The notes beneath the pieces are model-generated. The model searched no databases. It saw nothing but the letters and a program-made list of their open reading frames with translations, and was not told the DNA's origin. From Candidatus Bathyarchaeota archaeon (GTDB lineage Archaea; Thermoproteota; Bathyarchaeia; 40CM-2-53-6), in contig VBBE01000035.1 of NCBI GenBank assembly GCA_005884605.1, positions 1-14,703 of the forward strand: a stretch of DNA of 14,703 nt, read 5' to 3'. The translations under genes and the position numbers were made by a program. This document shows, piece after piece, positions 1 through 7,357 of this stretch (its first letter is position 1; every line of letters starts with the position of its first letter).

Positions 1-1
1 A

Positions 2-682
2 GGACACCGAGGATACCACGTCCACGTATATTCGAAACAGACTTCGCAGTTCGGAGAAGAAGAACGCAGGGAAATCGCCGACTATCTTCTCGCTCAGGGA
101 TTAGACCCGCAACTCCACGAACTGGAGGAGATCAGTGTTGCAGGAACAAAAGTCGCGGAAGGCCCGCTCATAGGTCAACCGGGTTGGAGAGGACGAATAG
201 TTGCTGGAATCTACGATATTCTCGGAAGCGAGATGGACCAGATTGGCCTCACCTCGACTCAAGTCAACGCCTTGAAGTCATGGGACAGAGAAGATCTTCT
301 CCGGAAACCATTCTGGAGCTCAGTGAAGGGCGTTGGAATCTCTACATGGAAAAGCCTAGTGTCCAAGGCCGTCGAGAAGAAATCGGCAAAGATAGACACC
401 GTAGTAACAACAGATATTCACAGACTCATCAGGATGCCGGGAACCCTTAACGGCCACACTGGACTGCTAGCGATGAATGTTCCAGAAGAAAGACTCGACG
501 AGTTCGACCCATTCACAGAACCCCTGGCCTTCAAAGGCGAAATGAAGGTCAAGATCCAGGATTCCCCAGGGTTTAGGCTTGGCGAAGAACGGTTCGGACC
601 CTACCACGACGAGACTGTACTGTTGCCGTCGACTGCTGCCATGCTCCTCCTCTGCAAACACCGAGCAGAGCCCATCGCCTAG
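2..682 (+). CDS. priS: DNA primase catalytic (small) subunit PriS, C-terminal part
   Basis: This is the C-terminal 226 residues of the archaeal/eukaryote-type primase small subunit, which with PriL makes RNA primers for replication. The frame is open from base 2 and the start lies outside the window. The visible part opens with the family motif GHRGYHVHV, part of the catalytic palm region. Around 400-460 it carries the second signature, VTTDIHRLIRMPGTLNGHTG, where primases typically have RLIR-PGSLHGKTGL. The protein ends in a short tail at a TAG stop. A GINS gene follows about 73 bases downstream on the same strand, so a replication operon is likely. No PriL gene is visible in the window. Identification rests on the two motifs and the GINS neighbour and is firm. 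Confidence 0.93.
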   Translation, partial: GHRGYHVHVYSKQTSQFGEEERREIADYLLAQGLDPQLHELEEISVAGTKVAEGPLIGQPGWRGRIVAGIYDILGSEMDQIGLTSTQVNALKSWDREDLLRKPFWSSVKGVGISTWKSLVSKAVEKKSAKIDTVVTTDIHRLIRMPGTLNGHTGLLAMNVPEERLDEFDPFTEPLAFKGEMKVKIQDSPGFRLGEERFGPYHDETVLLPSTAAMLLLCKHRAEPIA

Positions 683-755
683 ACCACGTCAAGATATTAT
701 TAGCTCGTCAATGAAGTAGCCTCGTCCTCAAAAGAGATGCTGGTCAACGGCTACT

Positions 756-1310
756 ATCTATGATGAGACAATTGAAGCATGGCGAAGAGAGTTCCACGGC
801 CCGGAACTCCAGGAACTCAGACCCGAATTCTTTCGAGACGTAGCCGCGTACGTCCGAAGACTGAAGGAAACCCAAAGAAACCTAGACCAACGATCCCTCA
901 AAGCCATCCTTCTGGACGAGGAAACAAAAAGGATAGAAAGACTAGTTGTTGAGCTTATCGACCGAAGACTTTCCAAAATCTGGCGAACCTCTCAGACAAA
1001 CGCCCAGACCACGGCGCATTCGTCGGAGAAATGGGCTCAGGAAGAACTCTCCACGCTTGCACGCCACTATAGAAAGTTCAAGGAAGACACAGTTCAAGGA
1101 ATAGAGCCCTCAAACTCTCCAGAGAAAAAGAAAGACAAGCTCCTACTTCGATTCGTCAAAGACATGCCCTCTATCATAGGCGTAGACCTGAAGACTCACG
1201 GACCATTCCTGAAAGAAGATATTGCCGTTCTTCCCTACGAGAACGCTGAGAGCCTAATACGGCAAGGCACCGCGGTCGAGATAAGACCAAGCCACAGGGA
1301 TAATGGATAA
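756..1310 (+). CDS. GINS complex subunit (Gins51-like), no canonical start codon
   Basis: The frame encodes about 184 residues resembling archaeal Gins51/Gins15. GINS joins MCM and Cdc45/GAN (RecJ-like) in the replicative helicase. The N-terminus begins YDETIEAWRREF, as expected for the helical A domain. The C-terminus has the small beta B domain, with GVDLKTHGPF, KEDIAVLPYENAESLI and GTAVEI at about residues 138-176. The frame is open from 720 to the TAA, but it holds no ATG, GTG or TTG that would include the conserved N-terminus. The codon at the place of Met1 is ATC (756-758), so the start given is provisional. An out-of-frame ATG at 737 opens a frame that stops at TGA 761-763; a +1 shift there would also join onto this frame. 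A base error is another explanation. The gene lies between priS and the L44e gene, which supports the identification. Confidence 0.82.
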   Translation: MYDETIEAWRREFHGPELQELRPEFFRDVAAYVRRLKETQRNLDQRSLKAILLDEETKRIERLVVELIDRRLSKIWRTSQTNAQTTAHSSEKWAQEELSTLARHYRKFKEDTVQGIEPSNSPEKKKDKLLLRFVKDMPSIIGVDLKTHGPFLKEDIAVLPYENAESLIRQGTAVEIRPSHRDNG

Positions 1311-1345
1311 AAGGACGCCTCCGCTCCCAGACCAGTCTTTCCCAC

Positions 1346-1350
1346 GGTGA
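1346..1350 (+). promoter_or_regulatory. Shine-Dalgarno supporting the ACG start of L44e
   Basis: GGTGA pairs with the anti-SD of archaeal 16S rRNA (ATCACCTCC) and ends 7 bases before the ACG codon at 1358. It is the main local evidence that translation begins there. The overlapping GTG at 1348 is out of frame with L44e. Confidence 0.55.
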
Positions 1351-1357
1351 AGGAAAA

Positions 1358-1639
1358 ACGAAGTATCCAAAAGAGATCAACACCTACTGCCCAAAGTGCA
1401 AACACCACACAGCACATGCCGTCGCAGTCTACAAAGCGGGCAAACAGCGGACCCTATCGTGGGGAGCCAGACGACAAGAAAGACGAAAACACGGCTACGG
1501 CGGGCAGAAATTTCCAGAACTGAAACGCACCGCCAAGACCACCAAGAACGTGAAATGCACAGTTTGCGACGAGCTTCTAGCTCAACCAAAAGGTGGAAAG
1601 GCAGAGATTAGAGGAGAAATATTGCAGCCCCTCGCCTAG
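1358..1639 (+). CDS. rpl44e: Large ribosomal subunit protein L44e (eL42), apparent ACG start
   Basis: A 93-residue zinc-binding protein of the large ribosomal subunit, located near the E site. Cys pairs sit at residues 11/14 (CPKC) and 67/70 (CTVC). Between them lies the conserved basic block LSWGARRQERRKHGYGGQ. Homologues begin about MK-PKEI-TYC, which aligns Met1 with the ACG codon at 1358-1360. The frame is open from 1304 but contains no ATG, GTG or TTG upstream of the conserved region. GGTGA at 1346-1350, complementary to the archaeal 16S 3' end, sits 7 bases before the ACG, as a Shine-Dalgarno should. The total length matches the family's usual 92-94 residues. It follows the GINS gene by 47 bases and precedes aIF2-alpha by 23. 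Product identification is firm; the ACG start is inferred. Confidence 0.9.
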   Translation, partial: TKYPKEINTYCPKCKHHTAHAVAVYKAGKQRTLSWGARRQERRKHGYGGQKFPELKRTAKTTKNVKCTVCDELLAQPKGGKAEIRGEILQPLA

Positions 1640-1662
1640 AGGGAACTGGGGAAGAAATCGAG

Positions 1663-2454
1663 TTGAGTGTCCAGGCTTCACAACCACTAATGCCCGAGGT
1701 CGGGGATCTGGTCGTTACGACTGTAACCCGAGTCGAAGACTACGGTGCATATGTGAAGCTCGACGAGTTTAGCGGGATCGAAGGTCTCGTCCATATTTCA
1801 GAGATCTCAACCACCTGGGTTCGGAACATCAGGGAACACGCGCGACAAGGCCAGAAGCTAGTTCTCAAAGTCCTGCGAGTAAGCTCACAACGGAACCAGA
1901 TAGATCTCTCCCTCAGAAGAGTTACTGGGAGAGAAAAGTCCGAGAAGATGCTGGAATGGAAGAAGGAGCGAAAAGCTGAAGCGATCCTCAAGAGCGCCGC
2001 TGACAAACTGAAAAAGTCAGCAGATGACGCCGAGGATATCAGAAAGATTCTCCTAGACAAATTCGGAGGACTCTACTCTCCCCTGGAAGAGGCCTTGGAC
2101 GAGGGCCCCGAGGTCCTTGTAAAGGGCGGATTATCATCCGAATGGGCTCAAGCAATCACCGAAGTTACCAAGACAAAGATTCGACTTGAAAGGTCGAAGG
2201 TCCGAGGAACCGTCTCGATAACCTGCCACAAACCCGGAGGAGTCGAGATAATCAAGCAAGCCCTGACCAGCGCGAAGAAGATCCGCAAACCCCGCGGAAG
2301 CGAAGTGAAAATCTACTCGATAGGTTCCCCCAAGTACAGAATAGAAGTGCAAGCTCCCAGCTTCGAAGCAGCCGAGAAAACCCTGAGCCTGGCAGTGGAA
2401 GAGGCCCTGGGGACCATCAAGAAGGCTGGCGGCGAGGGAAGGAAGCTTGGATGA
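1663..2454 (+). CDS. Translation initiation factor aIF2 subunit alpha
   Basis: A 263-residue aIF2-alpha, the RNA-binding subunit of the heterotrimer that delivers Met-tRNAi to the small ribosomal subunit. Residues about 12-86 form an S1/OB domain, with GDLVVTTVTRVEDYGAYVKL near its start, GLVHISEIS at 41-49 and the VRNIRE loop at 53-58. Next come a helical middle domain with a Lys/Glu-rich stretch (about 90-130) and a C-terminal alpha-beta domain that binds the gamma subunit. Length fits the family (about 265). The start chosen is TTG at 1663; ATG at 1690 (residue 10) is an alternative that leaves the S1 domain whole. Neither has a strong SD. The stop overlaps the Nop10 start as ATGA, so the two are translationally coupled. 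The usual neighbour, S27e, is absent from the 23-base gap upstream. Confidence 0.95.
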   Translation: MSVQASQPLMPEVGDLVVTTVTRVEDYGAYVKLDEFSGIEGLVHISEISTTWVRNIREHARQGQKLVLKVLRVSSQRNQIDLSLRRVTGREKSEKMLEWKKERKAEAILKSAADKLKKSADDAEDIRKILLDKFGGLYSPLEEALDEGPEVLVKGGLSSEWAQAITEVTKTKIRLERSKVRGTVSITCHKPGGVEIIKQALTSAKKIRKPRGSEVKIYSIGSPKYRIEVQAPSFEAAEKTLSLAVEEALGTIKKAGGEGRKLG

Positions 2455-2621
2455 AATGGCTGATGAGACGATGCCCAAACTGCTCAAAATATACCCTAAA
2501 AGAAATCTGTCCCGTTTGTGCATCACCGACTAGTAATCCCCACCCTCCAAAGTTCTCGCCGGACGATAAGTACGCCCGGCAGAGAATGGTAGGATCTAGC
2601 GCGACTTCACAAGAAGCCTAG
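2451..2621 (+). CDS. nop10: Ribosome biogenesis / H/ACA RNP protein Nop10
   Basis: A 56-residue Nop10, a small core protein of the H/ACA ribonucleoprotein that guides pseudouridylation with Cbf5, Gar1 and L7Ae. The N-terminal zinc ribbon has Cys at 8/11 (CPNC) and 20/23 (CPVC), with YTLKEICP between them. The conserved linker HPPKFSPDDKYARQR follows at 31-45. The last dozen residues are a non-conserved extension; many archaeal Nop10 proteins end soon after the YxRYRR-like segment. The ATG overlaps the aIF2-alpha stop by four bases (ATGA). The aIF2-alpha/Nop10 pair is a widespread archaeal arrangement. The PAC2-family gene that often follows is not here. Instead the gene converges on aglB with only seven bases between the stops. 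Confidence 0.95.
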   Translation: MKWLMRRCPNCSKYTLKEICPVCASPTSNPHPPKFSPDDKYARQRMVGSSATSQEA

Positions 2622-2628
2622 ACCGTTC

Positions 2629-5169
2629 TCACATGAAAGTTAAGGGCTGAGGCATCGTAACTGCGATGTCCAAGAGTTGGGCGGGATCACCTTGCCACCT
2701 CGCCCGGACCAGAATGTACGGTTGCCCTGTCGGTAGCTTAGTTGTCCAATCATAGGTAAAGTGACCGGATGTCGCAGTAACGTTGGCGATGAAAATCCAA
2801 TTGCCCCCAGTGCTCAATCTATATTCTAAGAGAACGGGAACCTTCGTTGTATCCACGGGCTTGCCCGTCGGGCTGGTCAACGTCCCTGTGATAGTGGTGT
2901 TTCCGCCAGTAGGGCGGACAATTGCTGGAGTGAGCTGGGCTGTCATAGACGGCTGGTCAGGATACCTCAACGAATAGACGAGAACATATGACGATGAAGA
3001 GGGAAAGACTTGGACGAAATAGTTGGGCGTGGCAGGTCCTGTATCGTTCCATCCGTTAGGTCGTCCTCCTGGATAGCTGCTTCGCATCAAGAGTCCGAGA
3101 ACGGTATTGCTGGTTGGAATCTGCACCGTGCTGGGACTTGTCCCCACATTGCTCGTTATCCTTTCATCTGTAGTCTTATTGTCAATCGTCACGATACGAT
3201 GGTATTCTGACGCACCTGTCGAGGGATTCGTGATAATCTGTCTAAAACTCACGCTAGCAACCCCCATAGGGGTATTGATCGATGTGTTGTTGCCTATCCG
3301 GACCATCCAGTACCATTTACTATCATCACCGTATCCGCAAAAGGGCGGTCCACCCGAGCCGCAGAGCCCACGGTTGTTATAACTGACAAAGATTGCCACG
3401 TGAGTAACTCTCTCCTGCCGCATTAGTTGAACAGCGAGAGACTCGTTCAGCATGAAACCAGTCGCTATGTCCTTAATTGCGGTTGTATTCCCTGTTCCGT
3501 TATCTGAGAGGGTGGCCAGTCCAGTGTTCACGGTGATCCAGTAACCGTAGTCCCACCAAGTGAAGACAACACTTGAGTGAGGCAGATTATTGTTCATCCA
3601 AGAGAGAGCCTCAAGCCAGTCAGGCACGGCCGCACGGACCGGGAGGCTGGCTGACGCGATTGTCGTCGGCGTGTAGGCAGACTGAACGGCGTTGATGAAA
3701 GTTGGAACTACGAGGACTAGAATGATGAGCAAAATACCCAGACTGAACTCCCGGCTTACCTTACTAGTGAAGCGTAGTTTGCGTCGGGGAAAGATAACCG
3801 CCTGCTGAATAATATCCATCGCGGGCTTACCCAGTTCAACCACGGTTATAGCTGCGAGAGTCGACATCACCGGTGCCAGAATCAGGGTTAGCCGGACAAG
3901 GCTGGCCGCGAAGTAGAACCCTGTTACGCCGAATATTATCAAGAGAACGTCACCCTCGCGAAGCCGTTGAAAGGCAAAGAAGAAACCGAAGACACCCAAA
4001 ATTATCAGGCTGCCCAATTCGAGGTAAAGGCTCGCCCACGTGGAAGGCCTGTTCTCAGCAACCGATGCAACAAGCGGAATACTGTTTCGCACGAAAGGGT
4101 TCACGGTTGCGAGGAACTTTCCCTGAAGCAAAGCACCGGACACTACCTTCGTACTTACCAGCCCAAAGATTATCACGGCTGCAGACGCGATTCCCAGTCC
4201 CAAGACGCTCAGCCTTCCCCTGCTGGAAGGAGCAAGCCTTGCAAGCTCCATCACAACAAGGAGGCCCATAACTCCGAGCAACGCGATCGTTGTACTCTCG
4301 GTCAGAAACGTGTGTCCAAGAAGCGGGATTTCTGTCCCGATGTACAGCATGAAACCAATGGTTATGCCATAAGATAGGAAAAGTCGCGGGGTGTATCGTT
4401 TCAGAACCACCAAGGCCATGGCGAACAATGCAAGTACCTCGGCGGCGTAACGGAAACTTCCCCACGAGAAGGACATGTAGATGAGGCTGATGCTCGACAT
4501 CATGCTGTAGATGATCGTGCTCTTCAAACTCTTTCCAGGATTTACCGCTCGCATGAAGAATAGGAAGGTCAGGATCATTGTAGGGACTCCAACACCTTCA
4601 TTCCGGAAGAACCCTAGCTCCGTCCGACTGATGAGGCTCGAGCTGAATGCGGTGAACAGGGCGGCGAACAGCCCTGCGCTCTTTCCCCATAGATCCTTCG
4701 CGAAAAAGTACGTGACTAAGACAGCGAAGGCCCCGAGTAAGATTGGGCTATAGACGGCTGCATCGTAAAGGCTGATGTTAACGCCAATAGACTGAAAGAA
4801 CTGGTAGATCAAGGTCCCAGTGAAACTTGTGCCCGGATAACTCGTGACGATAGGAGCGCGTCCGAACGGGAACCATTCACTAGTATTCACATAGGTATAC
4901 CACGACTGCCAGCCATTGGCTGTAATCTGCCTCATGTCGTTGAAGTTGAAATAGGGATCGAACTCTGAAATGTAAGCCCCCCAGCGAAGAGGAAGCAATC
5001 GAACGAGCGAGGCCAATACAAGGGTCAGGGAGAGAATCGAATAGTGTAGAAACGTTGCCCGAGAGATAAGACTCAGGTTCTTTCTGACCGCTCTGAAGCG
5101 AGAGGCAATACTTCCTCGTGATAGGCCTGCTCGGATCTCACCGAAGAAGCCTTCAGGTTCAACCTCCAC
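2629..5169 (-). CDS. aglB: Oligosaccharyltransferase AglB (STT3 family)
   Basis: An 846-residue membrane enzyme that transfers a lipid-linked oligosaccharide to Asn in N-x-S/T sequons outside the cell membrane. After a cytosolic N-terminus of about 40 residues, the first membrane helix is followed by the DPYFNF segment of the first external loop, which carries the metal-binding DxD-type motif. About a dozen hydrophobic helices follow up to residue about 500. FFRNEGVGVP probably corresponds to the second acidic motif, with Glu kept and the preceding Asp replaced by Arg. The STT3 hallmark WWDYG is at 538-542, starting the globular domain. The last 110 or so residues, after SLRYPDQPS, look like a beta-rich Ig-like domain. 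The start is GTG at 5169, two codons after an in-frame stop. It converges with nop10 and is divergent from tnpB. Glycan genes lie nearby but beyond the tnpB unit. Confidence 0.93.
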   Translation of the reverse strand: MEVEPEGFFGEIRAGLSRGSIASRFRAVRKNLSLISRATFLHYSILSLTLVLASLVRLLPLRWGAYISEFDPYFNFNDMRQITANGWQSWYTYVNTSEWFPFGRAPIVTSYPGTSFTGTLIYQFFQSIGVNISLYDAAVYSPILLGAFAVLVTYFFAKDLWGKSAGLFAALFTAFSSSLISRTELGFFRNEGVGVPTMILTFLFFMRAVNPGKSLKSTIIYSMMSSISLIYMSFSWGSFRYAAEVLALFAMALVVLKRYTPRLFLSYGITIGFMLYIGTEIPLLGHTFLTESTTIALLGVMGLLVVMELARLAPSSRGRLSVLGLGIASAAVIIFGLVSTKVVSGALLQGKFLATVNPFVRNSIPLVASVAENRPSTWASLYLELGSLIILGVFGFFFAFQRLREGDVLLIIFGVTGFYFAASLVRLTLILAPVMSTLAAITVVELGKPAMDIIQQAVIFPRRKLRFTSKVSREFSLGILLIILVLVVPTFINAVQSAYTPTTIASASLPVRAAVPDWLEALSWMNNNLPHSSVVFTWWDYGYWITVNTGLATLSDNGTGNTTAIKDIATGFMLNESLAVQLMRQERVTHVAIFVSYNNRGLCGSGGPPFCGYGDDSKWYWMVRIGNNTSINTPMGVASVSFRQIITNPSTGASEYHRIVTIDNKTTDERITSNVGTSPSTVQIPTSNTVLGLLMRSSYPGGRPNGWNDTGPATPNYFVQVFPSSSSYVLVYSLRYPDQPSMTAQLTPAIVRPTGGNTTITGTLTSPTGKPVDTTKVPVLLEYRLSTGGNWIFIANVTATSGHFTYDWTTKLPTGQPYILVRARWQGDPAQLLDIAVTMPQPLTFM

Positions 5170-5190
5170 TTCTAGCTAGCACTCTCTCTC

Positions 5191-5227
5191 TACGGGGGTC
5201 CCAGTAATTACGGGGGAATGGCTTCCC
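5191..5227. repeat. Direct repeat and hairpin in the aglB-tnpB intergenic region
   Basis: TACGGGGG occurs twice, at 5191-5198 and 5209-5216, an 18-base period. Between and overlapping them is the palindrome GTAATTAC (5204-5211). Directly after, GGGAA (5214-5218) and TTCCC (5223-5227) can form a 5-bp stem with a TGGC loop. This could be the left-end hairpin of the IS200/IS605-type element, since TnpA-family ends carry such imperfect hairpins, or an operator for aglB. The element's left boundary cannot be fixed without a copy to compare. Confidence 0.35.
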
Positions 5228-5325
5228 ATCCCTGCCGTTAATATTCTTGTGGTTGAAGGCTCTGTTAGCTTGTCGTCGGTTGCCTCTCTGACTTATACCT
5301 AGGATTCTGGCTCTTATCGCTTATT

Positions 5326-6528
5326 GTGTTGGCTGTCAAGTCTGTCTGGCAATACTATGTTCCCGTAGACGATGTTCTTCGTTTGCTGGACGTGTTCAGA
5401 CGAATGGTTAATGATTCGATACGGATCGGTCTGTTGAACGATGCGTCTTCGCTGAGAAAGCTGTCACTCCTCTCCTACAACCAGCTCGCCCGCTACGATT
5501 CTCCTAGCTACTACAAGCTCTGCGCGATAAGCAGAGCAGCAGGAATACTAGCGGCCAGGAACAAGTCTGTCAGGAGAGGGTTTCCTACCAGGACTCCGTA
5601 TGCTGTCAGACAGCAGCTCGTCTCCTGCTACGGATTCAAGGTCGAGAATGGCGAGTTGAAGATTCCAGTATCGAGAGGCAAACGGTTCCGCATACTCTTG
5701 ACCAAGCATACTGTCGAGATTATCTCTCAACCAGGAGTCAAGGTTCGCTCTTTCACCCTCACACAGAACAGACTGAGCCTCTGCGTCGCCCGTGACACTT
5801 CCATGATAGAATGCACCTCCACGGTGGGTGTTGACCGTAACCTTCGTAATCTCACGGTTGGAAACGACCAGGAGACAAGCCGTTATGATCTCTCGAAGTG
5901 TGTGAGAACAGCCAATACCACCATGCGTATCGTCTCCTCTTTTACACGAGACGATGATAGGATAAGAACAGTGATAGCCTCCAAGTATGGACAGCGAAGA
6001 ACCTCTAGAACTGGTCATCTACTCCACAACGCCACAAAGATAATTGTTGCAGTGGCAGTCCAGCGGAGAACAGCAGTAGTTCTCGAGAACATCGAGGGCA
6101 TCCGATCCCTCTACCGGAGGGGTAATGGTCAAGGCAGAAAATGTCGCGGTAGAATGAACAGCTGGAGTTTCGGCGAGGCCCAGCGACAGATAGAGTACAA
6201 GGCTCGATGGGTCGGTCTACCGGTTATTCGTTTGTCTAGGCGTGAGACCAGAGGTTCCAGTGTGACTTGTCCGAGATGCGGGGAGAGACTCCAATCGGAC
6301 AAACGACTAGAACGCAAGCTCTGGTGCGGTAAATGTCGAGTGGTATTGGACCGGGACATGGTAGCAGCGGTCAACCTGGCTCGGCGGGGACGGGTGAGGT
6401 TCGCACGTTCCCGGCCTCCCATAACTGAGGCGCAAGGCAGGGCAGGTGAAGCAATGAAGGGGAACCCGACGCCTACGGTAATCCCTGGAGTCGATGCCCC
6501 GAAGCTAACTCATCAGACGAAGAGTTAA
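5326..6528 (+). CDS. tnpB: TnpB RNA-guided nuclease of an IS200/IS605 (IS1341-type) element
   Basis: A 400-residue TnpB, the Cas12-ancestor endonuclease guided by omegaRNA made from the element's right end. The RuvC triad is recognisable: D170 in VGVDRN, E254 in VLENIEG and D344 in DRDMVAAVNL. A zinc finger lies between the last two, with CPRC at 315-318 and CGKC at 334-337. The usual DRDxNAAxN motif reads DRDMVAAVN, so the Asn is Val. The N-terminal wedge region is basic and divergent. The frame is intact at full family length. The start is GTG 5326, with TTG 5329 the alternative. No Y1 transposase TnpA lies beside it, so it is a solo TnpB unit that would need TnpA in trans to move. It sits between aglB (divergent) and a membrane-protein gene (convergent), interrupting what looks like a glycosylation region. 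It may be active as a nuclease; that is not shown. Confidence 0.9.
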   Translation: MLAVKSVWQYYVPVDDVLRLLDVFRRMVNDSIRIGLLNDASSLRKLSLLSYNQLARYDSPSYYKLCAISRAAGILAARNKSVRRGFPTRTPYAVRQQLVSCYGFKVENGELKIPVSRGKRFRILLTKHTVEIISQPGVKVRSFTLTQNRLSLCVARDTSMIECTSTVGVDRNLRNLTVGNDQETSRYDLSKCVRTANTTMRIVSSFTRDDDRIRTVIASKYGQRRTSRTGHLLHNATKIIVAVAVQRRTAVVLENIEGIRSLYRRGNGQGRKCRGRMNSWSFGEAQRQIEYKARWVGLPVIRLSRRETRGSSVTCPRCGERLQSDKRLERKLWCGKCRVVLDRDMVAAVNLARRGRVRFARSRPPITEAQGRAGEAMKGNPTPTVIPGVDAPKLTHQTKS

Positions 6529-6530
6529 CA
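6409..6530 (+). ncRNA. Putative omegaRNA (reRNA) at the tnpB 3' end
   Basis: In TnpB elements the guide RNA scaffold overlaps the end of tnpB and runs to the right end, with the guide read from flanking DNA. Here, after the last RuvC motif, the protein tail is low in complexity and poor in recognisable structure, while the DNA is GC-rich and can fold. TAACTC (6506-6511) and GAGTTA (6522-6527) form a 6-bp stem ending at the tnpB stop codon. The boundaries are approximate; the guide would begin about 6529-6535. Confidence 0.42.
6506..6527 (+). repeat. Right-end hairpin candidate of the tnpB unit
   Basis: TAACTC and GAGTTA flank a 10-base loop and overlap the tnpB stop codon. This is the right place for a terminal hairpin of an IS200/IS605 element or the last stem of the omegaRNA. 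A six-base stem can occur by chance. Confidence 0.35.
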
Positions 6531-6566
6531 GAACCCCACACTTACTCTTGCAAGGCATGCCGCAGC

Positions 6567-7289
6567 CTACGATTTGTCAATCTCATTCGGCATTCGTTCT
6601 TTCCAAGAGTGATATTGGACGGATGCTTTCCCTACTGATTTGCGCATCCTCGCTCTCCTCTCAAAAAAAGTGTAGGCAAAGATGAAACACCAGATTACCC
6701 CAAGACCAATCACAATCCAGTTCTCAACCGAAGGAAGGAGGTATAGATGGTTGAAGACGATGAGCCAGAGCGTTCCCAACAATCCAAAATAGATGTAATT
6801 GTGCTGATGTCCAACGGCTCTTCCAGTATATTTCCAAACTTGGACTGGAAGGCCGACAGGAAACTTTGCAATCGGAGCTAAAAGCAAGAATATCCAACTA
6901 ATCGGTGCCAGCATTATCAGCCAGTTAATGCTCGCGTTCCAGGGTGCCCGGAGCAATTGGAAAGTTCCTATCAGGACGTACGAGAAAAAGACGGTTAGGC
7001 CCAGGGCTTGGAAAATGTATCCAAGAAAGACCGCATCGATCAAGGCCAAAGCTCCCATCCAGAAACGACCATTGTACCGTCCCAGCCGGACGATTGGCAC
7101 GTTGACGCCATACCAGATTAGACCATAGGGAACGTATGAAAAGTCGGGAGCGTATTTGACGATCTTGCGCAGGTTGCGAAGGCCTGGAAAAATATATGAC
7201 GTTATGTCTCTATGGACAGGCCGTCTGACAATCCAGACCAGTCGAAAAACAGTCACGCCAATTATCGTAGCTAATATTTCCCAATTCAT
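6567..7289 (-). CDS. Polytopic membrane protein of unknown function
   Basis: I do not recognise the family of this 240-residue protein. It has about six hydrophobic segments: residues 3-21, 76-94, 97-113, 121-141, 165-186 and 190-209. A cytosolic-looking basic C-terminal tail follows (ERRARMRKS and onward). Between the first two helices is a 50-residue aromatic and Arg/Lys-rich loop (about 22-72) with YGLIWYGVNVPIVRLGRYNGR. No catalytic motif is evident. The start is ATG 7289; AAGGAG lies only one base before it, unusually close, so a start a few codons downstream is possible. The FkbM methyltransferase gene lies 68 bases upstream on the same strand, suggesting cotranscription and a role in surface-polymer handling, by context only. 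Confidence 0.75.
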   Translation of the reverse strand: MNWEILATIIGVTVFRLVWIVRRPVHRDITSYIFPGLRNLRKIVKYAPDFSYVPYGLIWYGVNVPIVRLGRYNGRFWMGALALIDAVFLGYIFQALGLTVFFSYVLIGTFQLLRAPWNASINWLIMLAPISWIFLLLAPIAKFPVGLPVQVWKYTGRAVGHQHNYIYFGLLGTLWLIVFNHLYLLPSVENWIVIGLGVIWCFIFAYTFFERRARMRKSVGKASVQYHSWKERMPNEIDKS

Positions 7290-7357
7290 GCTCCTTTTGC
7301 CGTCCCGTTCGACCCGAATTTGATTCTCTCGTCCTCTAGCTATCTGCCAAAGTCAAG

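Noticed and set aside
3873..4465. Several 130-codon frames inside aglB
   Set aside because: Shadow frames of a well-conserved gene with membrane helices in the true frame.
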